From: Dipteris shenzhenensis
Lineage: Eukaryota > Polypodiophyta > Polypodiopsida > Gleicheniales
Assembly: GCA_047967505.1 (NCBI GenBank)
Contig: CM106538.1
Strand: one strand, 5' to 3'
Length of the DNA: 64,000 nucleotides
Part shown: in pieces, positions 50,901-54,516 of the stretch
Numbering within the stretch: position 1 is the first letter of the stretch
How the letters are laid out: each line of letters starts with the position of its first letter
Program-made: the position numbers and the translations under genes
The notes under the pieces: model-generated
What the model saw: only the letters and a program-made list of their open reading frames with translations
The model's database searches: none
Told to the model about the DNA's origin: nothing

Positions 50901-51187
50901 CGACCTTAACACAGACAGGTTATCAAACTGTTGCAAGTGCCTTGATAATGCAATTCATGCAGGTTCATCCTGCTCTAATCACATGGAATGCTTCAAATGC
51001 AGCACTTTATCACTTTCTGAATGCTAAACTATCACTGTTGGACAATAGGTTCCATGATAGCTCTTGTAAAATAGAACAAGGAGAAGGATCTCTTTCCTGC
51101 ATCATTAACACTGTACAGTGCCTCCAAAGCCGGCTGAGAGATACCTTAAGCTCAGCTTCAAATTTTCTTTCAATAAATGTTATGTAG
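8582..51187 (+). CDS. MIP2: NBAS / MAG2-interacting protein 2-like gene, spliced, 5' end missing
   Basis: Six exons (8582-9710, 11401-12634, 24323-24682, 26790-28062, 29218-29477, 48815-51187) join in phase and encode about 2,200 residues. The family forms the Sec39/NBAS subunit of the Dsl1-type tethering complex on the ER, which with MAG2 (Tip20/RINT1), MIP1 and MIP3 catches Golgi-derived COPI vesicles; in Arabidopsis its loss blocks export of storage-protein precursors. The visible part begins inside the N-terminal beta-propeller, continues through the helical Sec39 domain and ends with the C-terminal solenoid. Recognition rests on blocks such as LQYKDRLETYLG, LAELGKIGALSFLYKRH, DAIPETV and QAAREYFYSASSL. 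The start codon is not in the window. About 200 residues expected between exons 5 and 6 were not found. Confidence 0.82.
9800..10000 (+). mobile_element. Copia RNase H C-terminal scrap
   Basis: In broken frames it reads LRNPVFHARTKHIEAHW and then ADLFMKALPKFK, the end of Ty1/copia RNase H. The known family pattern is NPVFHARTKHIE...ADI.TKALP. No LTR or other domain is attached, so this is a residual fragment in the intron. Confidence 0.7.
10507..10604 (+). repeat. 59-bp tandem duplication
   Basis: A block beginning tataatttattgtgtcaagg is repeated 59 bases later with almost no change. The two copies cover about 10507-10545 and 10566-10604, with a short linker between them. It looks like a replication-slippage duplication in the intron. 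Confidence 0.8.
11401..12634 (+). CDS. MIP2: MIP2-like exon 2 (Sec39 domain)
   Basis: It starts after tatgtttcag. Its first G completes the Arg codon from exon 1, giving GRYSPKDYKNFRTSPLCDVA. It codes for 411 further codons: LAELGKIGALSFLYKRH, ILDAIPETVSPHNYIQLLP, WYKIRARTIDRVSGQLENSL and a Sec39 helical run. The last residues are LLSQYQ. The donor is cag/gtaaca at 12634/12635, with phase 0. All these blocks lie in the same order in plant MIP2 proteins as I remember them. Confidence 0.88.
12700..13206 (+). pseudogene. Penelope-like / GIY-type retroelement RT C-terminal fragment
   Basis: An open frame of 159 codons begins just after a TAA at 12721 and ends TAG at 13204. It carries, in order, IYPHDSCELN, FLDLRIS, IYDKHE, PHIDSNI, YGVISSQFHRFSRLC and KRYNPRKIMKK. 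This is the series that follows the catalytic YxDD in a non-LTR RT class common in aquatic animals and algae, and related to Penelope-like elements. The catalytic palm would lie about 50-60 codons upstream, where exon 2 sits instead, so the fragment is 5' truncated. No endonuclease was seen downstream. The class assignment is from memory of motif order; an ancient host-adopted ORF is an alternative. Confidence 0.6.
13207..13770 (+). other. T-rich intron stretch with microsatellite and hairpin
   Basis: A (GAGT)n/(GA)n microsatellite at about 13329-13364 is followed by strongly T-rich sequence. In the middle, 13502-13546 folds into a two-part hairpin: ctgggttt pairs with aaacccag, and agactc pairs with gagtct around a cgc loop. 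This could be the 3' untranslated part of the Penelope-like element, but nothing proves it. Confidence 0.4.
13771..13803 (+). repeat. (CT)n microsatellite
   Basis: Perfect CT dinucleotide run of about 16 units. Confidence 0.95.
14283..14596 (+). repeat. LTR-like segment, copy A
   Basis: A G-run (14275-14282) precedes TGTCTTACG, and the segment ends TTCTAACA. The polypurine-like tract followed by TG...CA is what an LTR retrotransposon 3' end looks like. No coding remains lie upstream and no flanking duplication was found, so this is only a suggestion. The second copy is at 15622-15935. Confidence 0.35.
14676..15396 (-). mobile_element. Duplicated LINE 3' end (unit A copy)
   Basis: Read on the minus strand, it codes in broken frames for the tail of an L1-type ORF2 (VWEVVASITAWNIWVARCSL, 15.1 kb) and ends in a G-then-A tail that shows as a T/C run at 14673-14694. 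It matches 16007-16737 and is a by-product of the tandem duplication. Confidence 0.8.
15622..15935 (+). repeat. LTR-like segment, copy B
   Basis: Duplicate of 14283-14596, carried by the tandem duplication. It starts TGTCTTACG after ggaggggg and ends TTCTAACA. Confidence 0.35.
16007..18376 (-). mobile_element. 5'-truncated L1-type LINE with exact 14-bp target-site duplications
   Basis: On the minus strand from 18376 downwards it reads SLERVRGALAIYCEASGARIN (start of the block after the RT active site), PRGHTTRYLGCQVGIDI, PQALGGLGIIDPKMQNKALL and the zinc-binding-like end CCPDGLLETIPHCLWSCRSA. Stops and frameshifts break it. It ends in an A-rich tail seen as tctttttttcccc at about 16005-16023. 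The word tggcaagtttgtct occurs on both sides (15993-16006 and 18377-18390), as expected of target-primed reverse transcription. The RT catalytic motif is lost by 5' truncation. Confidence 0.88.
18391..19139 (+). other. Intron sequence without recognised features
   Basis: A 76-codon open frame at 18509-18739 has no motif that I recognise. The rest is AT-rich with many stops. Confidence 0.4.
20849..22107 (-). repeat. Insert inside the copia pseudogene, possibly a solo LTR
   Basis: Copia coding similarity stops near 20850 and resumes near 22190. On the minus strand the block starts TGTTAGAATC and could end GGTTACA, matching TG...CA ends, and its length (about 1.26 kb) is plausible for a long LTR. 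No clean 5-bp target duplication is visible. It contains words such as gtccgtacag that resemble the chromovirus leader near 44.6-44.7 kb. Confidence 0.35.
21796..22075 (+). repeat. 69-bp tandem repeat, two clear and about two diverged units
   Basis: The unit with caaggaaacgttggtttcc starts at 21831 and recurs at 21900, a period of 69. Two looser copies follow (aaacattggtactgtctagg, then aaacttgggaatctatctgg). Each unit ends in a C/T-rich block near tttaa. It lies inside the insert at 20849-22107. Confidence 0.8.
22811..24322 (+). other. Intron 2 right part, no gene seen
   Basis: There are only short frames without motifs. A short (GTTT)n run sits near 24107-24124. The stretch ends at the acceptor ttttgacatgcag. 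Confidence 0.5.
24323..24682 (+). CDS. MIP2: MIP2-like exon 3
   Basis: It has 120 codons exactly, phase 0 on both sides. It reads VPKPLGFFESAKNDEK, LIHLLLSKFGRRQPARSDSD, RGLLKAGKFSSAKSQLKIFG and VIQAAREYFYSASSLDSPE-like text (the window has IIQAAREYFYSASSL). This is one of the best conserved stretches of plant MIP2 and joins in frame after YQ of exon 2. The acceptor is catgcag/gtt and the donor gag/gtataa. Confidence 0.92.
24683..25976 (+). other. Intron 3 left part, no gene seen
   Basis: Short frames on both strands between 25288 and 26023 carry no motif that I trust. They may be old retroelement sequence extending the LINE scrap to the right. Confidence 0.4.
25977..26160 (-). mobile_element. 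LINE zinc-binding-region scrap
   Basis: The minus-strand frame reads PPWVSDRANQIWALHHPVKW, then WWRKRLKQIWHSKVPLRQQVF, then LWRVYWGLF. It is a close relative of the plus-strand LINE at 7510-7660 (PPWVSHKANQL...WWRKRLRQIWDSKIPLRQQVF), so one LINE family left copies in two parts of this locus. Confidence 0.75.
26223..26247 (+). repeat. (TA)n(TG)n microsatellite
   Basis: A short tatata run passes into a perfect TG run of about 9 units. Confidence 0.85.
26248..26789 (+). other. Intron 3 right part
   Basis: No coding motif. It ends with a strong pyrimidine tract and acceptor (cttttttctctgtag). Confidence 0.55.
26790..28062 (+). CDS. MIP2: MIP2-like exon 4
   Basis: It starts ATT GAA AAA after tctctgtag and reads IEKARLCLNLLPESKTVTAE, the direct continuation of SASSLDSPE in exon 3. 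Further blocks are VRQVKDPMEIVKMVLNN, DEVLDVARLLGI, AIAREAAASGQIGLALNLCL and GAIWDLCAALARGPEF. A middle region (FKEALALKVATF; EEINFEDSTKDWHLREIP) and GLAHADLLPSDELICHVACKM follow. It codes for 424 codons plus one base. The donor is tcag/gtgaaa at 28062/28063. This is the end of the Sec39 region and the start of the C-terminal solenoid. Confidence 0.9.
28063..29217 (+). other. Intron 4, 1.15 kb
   Basis: No gene. The word tgatattgctatatggtaaa occurs twice (about 28886 and 28938). The acceptor is atattctgcag at 29217. Confidence 0.65.
29218..29477 (+). CDS. MIP2: MIP2-like exon 5
   Basis: Two bases complete the Gly codon opened by exon 4, and 86 codons follow: EWQLQVLQKLHAAQQAVELEK, then IIPSFEMDRFVSGDEDYIKHA, then VTSLVESAKMKEGSELAQVS and RVDQYQ. 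In plant MIP2 this is the LE-x-I-L-P...RFLSGD..Y...V.SLI.S segment. I chose the donor cag/gtgcca at 29477/29478, phase 0. The frame stays open to TAG at 29625, so a later, unseen donor is possible. Confidence 0.75.
29640..30018 (-). mobile_element. LINE RT fragment, DFRKAFD type
   Basis: In minus-strand frames it reads CFVDFRKAL, VPRSRMIRRLQEMQIPEMLI, WGVMSLYESVKGRVRAPGGL and STIGMKQGF. This is RT fingers and palm of a LINE lineage different from the L1-type copy at 32-34 kb. It is cut on the right by the LTR element whose target duplication starts at 30019. The left end, about 29640, is uncertain. Confidence 0.75.
30024..30297 (+). repeat. 5' LTR of the non-autonomous element
   Basis: 274 bp, TGTTGG...CCAACA. 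It is nearly identical to the 3' LTR, which carries an extra stretch of about a dozen bases near 31830-31855. The last part (cactcttcttcattctatatgc) is C/T-rich. Confidence 0.92.
30298..30310 (+). other. Primer-binding site
   Basis: tggtatcagagcc directly abuts the 5' LTR. It is the common plant LTR-element word complementary to the 3' end of initiator methionine tRNA. Confidence 0.88.
31112..31327 (+). CDS. Small ORF inside the non-autonomous LTR element
   Basis: 71 codons from ATG 31112 to TAA. It starts MACLFKICEKPKHKAMSCYA and continues rich in Lys and Ala (ASLLKIAKIMVAKKEV). I do not recognise a domain. The basic, helical look could suit a small RNA-binding gag-like remnant, but the frame may be chance. 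Confidence 0.25.
   Translation: MACLFKICEKPKHKAMSCYAIKEENANMASLLKIAKIMVAKKEVTSKTENANLLSVDVPPQDEASFEDYAF
31707..31993 (+). repeat. 3' LTR of the non-autonomous element
   Basis: 287 bp, starting TGTTGG after ttgagggggggtt and ending CCAACA. It is followed by the target duplication tagac at 31994. Confidence 0.92.
31999..34150 (-). mobile_element. L1-type LINE: endonuclease and RT part, broken
   Basis: On the minus strand, from 34.05 kb downward, it has the AP-endonuclease opening SWNVHELHDRVRQ, then GILNVYAPA (33.7 kb), WIVGGDLNNLE (33.63 kb) and SDHSPIILHLE (33.32 kb). RT follows with FDSGSLPSTLSRGWICLIPKG (32.48 kb), LLDFEKAYESVEWSFLEG (32.2 kb) and SVRQRCPLAPFLF (32.05 kb). Stops and frameshifts are frequent. 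It stops at the LTR-element insertion point. Family knowledge: the endonuclease nicks target DNA and the RT copies the LINE RNA there. Confidence 0.85.
34151..34858 (-). other. Probable ORF1-to-ORF2 spacer of the minus-strand LINE
   Basis: Minus-strand frames here (for example KEWLGPQGREMWVTHGH, 34.39 kb) have no motif that I can name, but they lead into the endonuclease start on the same strand. I assign it to the LINE by position only. Confidence 0.35.
34859..36075 (+). mobile_element. LINE 3' part in plus orientation
   Basis: Plus-strand frames read FGSSPLQLDAVFQVITYL (34.95 kb), LRISIGQFRVSSHRLCIESG and the Cys/His tail CTLCDIQEVELEEHFIFRCP (35.48-35.54 kb), a CX2C...HX4C zinc-binding end typical of one LINE lineage. 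A 207-codon stretch (35058-35681) is open. The same blocks occur on the minus strand at 38.5-39.12 kb, so the two copies form an inverted pair about 3 kb apart. A (GATGAT)n run lies at 36025-36051. Confidence 0.8.
36090..37080 (-). pseudogene. Possible LINE ORF1-like coiled-coil protein, broken
   Basis: Minus-strand frames from 37080 read DQEIDCLKVASMALKGEKAQ, a heptad-like Lys/Glu/Leu series with Lys-rich pieces after it, and later VTKFRNAVNFHGNEAALKGT, then RAYLDDDFTLLHQEHRREKEE. A coiled coil followed by a basic domain with Y-L-D-D-D-x-T resembles ORF1 proteins of L1-like elements as I remember them. It could be ORF1 of the minus-strand LINE at 32-34 kb, separated from it by the plus-strand LINE insert. 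It could also be a host coiled-coil relic. Confidence 0.35.
37150..37480 (+). repeat. G-rich, purine-biased tract
   Basis: Many runs of three or more G (for example gggagggaggggagggggg at about 37461-37479) alternate with A on one strand. Open frames across it are low-complexity Gly/Arg and not taken as genes. The run spacing could allow G-quadruplexes on the plus strand. Confidence 0.6.
37500..37926 (+). other. No gene seen
   Basis: Short frames only, between the G-rich tract and the MITE. Probably decayed LINE sequence. Confidence 0.4.
37927..38295 (+). mobile_element. hAT-like MITE with dense subterminal repeats
   Basis: 369 bp. The ends are imperfect inverted repeats: left catagtcacaagaaacgtttc, right (complement) catagtcacatgaaaacccg. 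Flanks gtcctagg (37919-37926) and gtcctaga (38296-38303) give an 8-bp target duplication with one mismatch. The words gtttcgt and acgaaac, and close variants, occur more than a dozen times in the outer thirds, in both orientations. An AT-rich centre has no ORF. An 8-bp duplication, CA...TG ends and subterminal repeats suit a hAT-derived MITE, with the repeats as transposase sites. Confidence 0.8.
38400..39260 (-). mobile_element. LINE 3' half, minus orientation (right part beyond the chromovirus)
   Basis: Minus-strand frames read EFEASPLQLDAAFQVIMYLYR (39.10 kb), GNARYHGWP (39.02 kb) and the decayed zinc-binding tail (ALYVINRRSS, 38.6 kb). It is the downstream continuation of the LINE whose endonuclease and RT lie at 45982-47850. 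The chromovirus has split the two parts. Confidence 0.72.
39266..39796 (-). repeat. 3' LTR of the chromovirus
   Basis: 531 bp. Relative to the other LTR it contains an extra tcccaactgc at about 39582-39591. A TATA-like word (tataaaagg on the minus strand) lies near 39630. Confidence 0.95.
39810..42536 (-). pseudogene. Chromovirus pol: RT, RNase H, integrase, chromodomain (one internal stop)
   Basis: The frame is open from after the TGA at 42420-42422 to the stop near 39810 (852 codons), preceded by GYIRPSKSPWGAPVL in the same frame. RT has FVVVFLDDILVYSKT with the catalytic Asp pair. RNase H has LEADASDYAIGAAL and VLTDHQSIKYV. Integrase has a zinc end (H...H...CRVCQ), MDFITGLPRT, SDRDSKFTS and the downstream Glu. 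The C-terminus (SILEFRERQIRNR, YKIKWKDHVEEDATWE) is a chromodomain, which in this clade steers integration to heterochromatin. The TGA falls in IDYK.LNKVTIKNRYP and would stop translation before the RT core. Confidence 0.92.
42537..43730 (-). pseudogene. Chromovirus gag C-terminus, zinc knuckle and protease
   Basis: The minus-strand frame reads DGLPDSYKLQIKNNKCTTLQ, the CX2CX4HX4C knuckle CFYCEERGHTKNEC, the retropepsin block ILFDPGSSHNFVNY (Asp-Pro-Gly where Asp-Ser/Thr-Gly is usual) and LIGIEWFKTHNIQI. It ends ...PYRMSQVEEDELAI with TAG at 42537-42539 in the same frame as pol, so it was once one continuous polyprotein. The gag N-terminal part lies in another frame (next entry). Confidence 0.88.
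43658..44389 (-). pseudogene. Chromovirus gag N-terminal part, frameshifted
   Basis: It starts ATG at 44389 (MSDAPNPEF). Blocks include QIHFQFHPYPDEKKIQLAAG, FMSGKALLWWKELQPKP and LTFEVYLQRFRDLQTRATKM, a retrotransposon gag domain. Near 43755 the sense passes to the other frame (NLVRFFVDGLPDSY): after MDP the present frame gives nonsense. One base gained or lost inside gag explains this. It lies before the zinc knuckle, so it is not a programmed gag-pol shift. Confidence 0.88.
44390..45438 (-). other. Chromovirus leader with palindromes and repeats
   Basis: About 1 kb between the PBS and the gag start. It contains two near-identical blocks of cccctccaRctttggagggg plus ggtgctttttt...aaaaaagcacc (44945-45035), which are strong hairpins, a run of gcaggctgt/gcagcctgt words (45050-45135) and many gtacgg/ccgtac words (44570-44735). 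Plus-strand and minus-strand frames here are composition artefacts. The hairpins could serve RNA packaging or dimerisation, but that is inference. Confidence 0.75.
45439..45453 (-). other. Chromovirus primer-binding site
   Basis: On the minus strand the sequence is tggtatcagagccaa, two bases inside the 5' LTR. It is complementary to the initiator-Met tRNA 3' end and confirms the minus orientation. Confidence 0.93.
45456..45976 (-). repeat. 5' LTR of the chromovirus
   Basis: 521 bp, TG...CA. A minus-strand TATA-like word tataaaagg at about 45806-45814 is a candidate promoter for the element. Confidence 0.95.
45982..47850 (-). mobile_element. LINE endonuclease and RT part, split by the chromovirus
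   Basis: Minus-strand pieces: endonuclease-like LTCFPRDGG-type block (the window has FTCFPRDGGGDGSSIMDYLMG, 47.66-47.71 kb), RT text AIGVK near 46375, an active-site region reading LLYANDVVLLSSS (46.26 kb; the usual form is LLFADDIVLLS) and LKVNLVKTKVMIFN (46.15 kb). It has many stops. The same lineage is seen at 29640-30018 and 34859-36075. The part after the RT continues at 38400-39260. Confidence 0.75.
47863..47984 (+). repeat. Duplicated (GA)n plus unique block
   Basis: A (GA)n run followed by atgtattatcatctttggga is present twice in tandem (47865-47923 and about 47924-47984), with different GA lengths. This is slippage-type expansion of a compound repeat. Confidence 0.9.
47985..48814 (+). 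other. Intron 5 right end, no gene seen
   Basis: AT-rich, T-rich sequence with short frames. The acceptor gtgtgttgcag ends at 48814. I looked here for missing MIP2 exons and saw none. Confidence 0.5.
48815..51187 (+). CDS. MIP2: MIP2-like exon 6, last exon
   Basis: 791 codons including TAG at 51185-51187, phase 0 at the start. Blocks include NSFKKYLKYLSIKNQWGAVQ, LCGLLDFWVNVLGDI, WFLKTMISSGCPFLAVWAVWE, LEIYAQVVSSSIESC and LVEDYAAELK. The acidic/Trp segment WGQDDWDDVWEETEETT (about 50244-50294) answers to the GWDEGWE-type segment of plant MIP2. HALHACWKIAFEKL, FKLSLLLPYVDVHNLALESF and MQFMQVHPALITWNASNAAL follow near the end. The frame has no break over 2.4 kb, so this end of the gene is under coding constraint. 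A single large last exon is unusual in length. Confidence 0.93.
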   Translation, partial: SLSVRVETDRREHHKLSMPVLQENYNSFKKYLKYLSIKNQWGAVQIILHITAGTVLENKQGNDCVNDHGLTPVSTLCGLLDFWVNVLGDILGYADRDLEAADSRQTLRSLLELKSCCKIFNILLRGKKVQDIQAQEVIAEVTSSSTCGDQKSWFLKTMISSGCPFLAVWAVWEGTLREVAGSVGFFDFKDLDRDGSEKNELWESQSSVACLYEGEENCLAERSSSDLMEEKPSQLHTNTSEILEIYAQVVSSSIESCLLMSCKATLVEDYAAELKSTIKAVSSLGSNFEIDGELQQIQSPAYQMLHEVRLIVWKKLCDFAESLDVPPCLRLCLLKLLEAIICQQDSADKLSSFAKSVKNYSLAWAGWEKTIVSGEITFPFPRIKNLVVALKSTELLSSEWSDVKVKAEDLLSVEEATSVFVSLAARVNLPRHAALLKSLLEEWEGIFGSQNDLTLDESVEFSTRTNPTLENTDQDGWGQDDWDDVWEETEETTDKSSPIIRDAGCTVHALHACWKIAFEKLELYGSLEEILTVLDKMSPRNGKTLLSKEESIELVSSLAQKSPMSAFKLSLLLPYVDVHNLALESFEMRIRSSSSTNVQQNKTREFEGRDITSKTEGSSETNDVVAVDYCLLTLVLGSGCLSTIAVDPKFSLTFSLLCAQMASSVREVALFYSEPNRFQMEEKSTVQELIFPFFVATLTQTGYQTVASALIMQFMQVHPALITWNASNAALYHFLNAKLSLLDNRFHDSSCKIEQGEGSLSCIINTVQCLQSRLRDTLSSASNFLSINVM

Positions 51188-51192
51188 AAACT

Positions 51193-51228
<36 letters not shown>

Positions 51229-53279
51229 GCACGCACGCATGCACGCGCACCCACACCCACACCCACACCCACAACCACACACCCCCCCCCCCTACCCACC
51301 CACCCACCCACACACACACGGCCCCACGCACCCACTCATTTGCACACACATGCATATGCACATGTGCATAGGTGTGCACATAGAAGGACACATAATACAT
51401 GCATAGGCGGGCACATAGAAGGACATTATCATGAGAAAGGATATTCTTTTGTGTGGTCACATTATCATGATACCTTTAGTCAAAACATTGCATCTTAGTT
51501 AAAAACCATATTGCTTCATTGAACATAACGAGGTCTGTATTATGTTTGTAGAAGCTTAATGTATAATAGTATTATGTGCTAGTTAAAATGTGTGTGTGTG
51601 TGACTACACACGTGTGTACGTTTATGTTTATCATTGTGTGCATGTGCGTGTGCAGGTTTTCATGTGGATGTATGGGTGTGTTTGTGTAGGCACATGCGTA
51701 TGCTCGTGATTACATGTGGGTGTGTTTGTGTAGGCATTACTTCATGCAGGCATGCATGCCCCCATTTATTATGCATGAGAAATAATCGATGAATGATGGA
51801 GAAGCTTACAAAGAAGTTGGTTGGAATGCTACCAGTGTGCAGTGTTTTGTTATGACCTTGGTGTAGTTTTTTAAATCAAATTTGGGTGCACTTTTTCAAA
51901 ATGGTAGAAAAGCTGTTATTTTGCCAAAGTCATACCTTTCATGTCCTAATTGGATGATTGTTTGATTCCACTATGATTTAAAGTAAATAGTAGATCTCAA
52001 TCTTTTGTTTAAAGGGGTTGAAGGCCATCGGGAGCCTAAATGCAAAAAGATAAGGTGGCATGCTAAAAGTAAGGAAAAGAGGATACTATGCATTACATTG
52101 GCAGCCAAAATGAGCAAATTACTTTACCAAGTTGACCTGTTGTTGAGTGTCACTTGTGTAACCAATATCCAACTTTCAATGATGCAACGTGGCGACATAC
52201 TAGACTACTTATATGATATAGTAGAAACAATGATCTTCTAGTTTGAGATCTAATTAAAACGTTAAGGATCATATCCACATTAGTGGCACACCTTAAGAAA
52301 TGAGAGGACAATACTTTCACAATTCAAGTTCCATATAGGGTATATAAAATCCTTATGGACGGTGTTTAAAAAGGGGAAGGCTCAAGGAGATTGAAAGGAA
52401 ACATCTCAACGAGGGGGAGAGAATGAGCAAAATGCTTCGTACACAAATGCTCTCTTTCCAATTTGTTTAGTAGGACCTACATATATGCATTTATAGCCCT
52501 ATGGGCTTCCTTTCTTTAACATCATCCCTTAGGTCATGCAACCACACATCATTTAGTGTATTATTGTGAATCTAGTCTCTCCTAATTACATTATCTCTCA
52601 CCCCCAATGAACTTCACAAAGCTCACTTAAGCAAACATCACTCTTTAACCACACTCACACAAATACACACGACCAAGAGCTCAATGTTAACAACCCCCAT
52701 TTTAAACAGCAACAGATGGACTAGATCACCTTGGCGTGGATTCCTATACCTCTAGCAGATCGAATCCGTGAGGCCAACTTTAGACTCTTTCTCAAGTAGA
52801 AAATGTGGTCTTGGACGTCAAGATTCCTAGCTTCTATACCAAGACCCCATTCCCAACGGTCACGCGCAGCTTAGAGTTAGGATATCTTGACTATAAGGCC
52901 CTCTCTTACTCTTGACAATCTCAAGCTCCAAGGCAGAGCAACTTATTCAAACATGCAGACTTTTATTCCATTCATTTTGAGCTACTGATCCAGATAGAGA
53001 ACCCCCTGGCTCTACATGGCCAATACATGACTCCAAAGAACAAAGCAAGCATGCTAGAGTCAAGCACTCGACTCTAAACACCTCCAATCACGATGATTCG
53101 AATTGAACTTGAAGGCTACAAAAGATGCCAATTGGACTTAAATCTTGTTGCTACAAATTGTACATGAAATAGGTAGGACTTGCATGAGTAACAACAGCAA
53201 GGACTGATCATCATCTAGAGTGCATGAGAAAATTACAAATTTTAGGAGTGATACTTTATGAAGAGTAGATGCATTCAAG
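51188..53279 (+). other. Region downstream of the MIP2-like stop, with microsatellites
   Basis: A (CT)n run (51194-51226) and C/A-rich repeats (51236-51330) start 7 bases after the stop codon and would lie in the 3' UTR. (GT)n runs follow at 51590-51660. A 78-codon frame at 52005-52241 has no known motif. Nothing else was recognised to 53279. Confidence 0.5.
51194..51340 (+). repeat. Compound (CT)n / (CA)n / C-rich microsatellite
   Basis: About 16 CT units, then cacacc-type repeats with a run of C (51281-51291). Both-strand open frames over it are repeat translation only. Confidence 0.95.
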
Positions 53280-53800
53280 AGGCGATGGCTGCCCAGCTAG
53301 GGCGAAGGTGGATTGGGACGTCATTATTTAGCCACAATCTAGAGGAGGGCTAGGCATTGTGGACGTAGAGTGCCAAAGCACAGAGTTGCTCGTGAAGCTT
53401 ATTGGCAGAGGCATGTTGCCTGCCAGTGAGCTATGGAAGTAGATACTCCCTCACAAACTCCATGGGAGGCCCTTATACTAGGTGGATTTTTTCTAGGATG
53501 AGGTACTTGCTTGGGTAGGAGTTCAGAGTTGAAATTTGTTGCATCTATTCTCAAGGCTTGGGATGAAATGTGACACTTTATCAAAGGCATCCCACATTGT
53601 TTGAAGAGAGGAGCCGACACCCCTCCTTTTCAACAATTTTATTAGATCAATGACGAGACACACCATTGAGAAAACACCCAACCTCTCTTGGGGAGGTTTT
53701 GCTCGAACAGCGGCCAACACTGTGGGAGAGTGGTTTTCTTTCACAAAGTTGCCCCCACTTGCTTAAAGGTAGAGAGTTCACGGACTTGAGGATCTAAGCT
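53280..53800 (+). mobile_element. LINE C-terminal scrap
   Basis: Plus-strand broken frames read GLGIVDVECQSTELLVKLI and RGMLPASELWK. They answer to GGLGIIDPKMQNKALLGKLV of the LINE at 17.7-18.1 kb. A degraded copy of the same L1-type family. Confidence 0.6.
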
Positions 53801-54304
53801 CATGATAGAGGAGATTGAGAGTGGAGTCTTTGAGGATTGCAGAGCAATTCAAGAGCCACATGTTGCATATGCTCATTCATGTTTGGGTATTTTACAAGAC
53901 ATGAGATCTTACTTTTGGTGGTGGGTACCCAAGTCTGATCCTCATTGACATTTATGGTGTAGGATAACGACAAGATGCAAAGAGAGGTGGTTAAAATGGA
54001 TGAATTTGGGCGATGTACGCATCAAAGAGTCAGGATGGTAGCTCAATATCAAAGGAGCATAGTAGCTTAATCATAATTAACTCTTTTGGATGAATTGGAT
54101 GATCAAGGGACTTAAGTTTGTAAGGTTTTTTATCATTCTTATTGGGGACTTGAATGTGTGCACACTCTAAGGACAATGCACAATTAACAATGGAGAACCA
54201 CTCTAGATCCAAATGGGGATGACCAGATAGTTCTTTTAGGTAGTTGGGTCATGCTCAATCGTAGCTTTAGTGGCTGAAAACACACAAAGGAAGATGAACA
54301 CAAA

Positions 54305-54516
54305 CCCTCAAGAGATTCTAGAGTTGATCATGAACTTATATCGGTTATTGCTCTAGTCCGAGGAGTCATCCCTCATGGTTCTGGTAGCCCTATAGGTAGG
54401 CAAACACGGGCCCTCATGAGATTCTAGAGATGATCAAGAACTTCTATCAATTGTTGTTCCAATCCGAGGAGTCATCCCTTGTGGTTTTGGTAGCCCTAGA
54501 GGTAGTGTGGAATTAG
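54305..54516 (+). repeat. 106-bp tandem duplication
   Basis: Two copies (54305-54410 and 54411-54516) share gagattctagag, atccgaggagtcatccct-type text and tttggtagccctagaggtag-type text, with about one change in ten bases. They sit just before the next LINE. Confidence 0.8.

Noticed and set aside
51010-51498. Open frames over the CT/CA microsatellites
   Set aside because: They only translate dinucleotide repeats (Ser-Leu, Thr-His, Arg-Glu).
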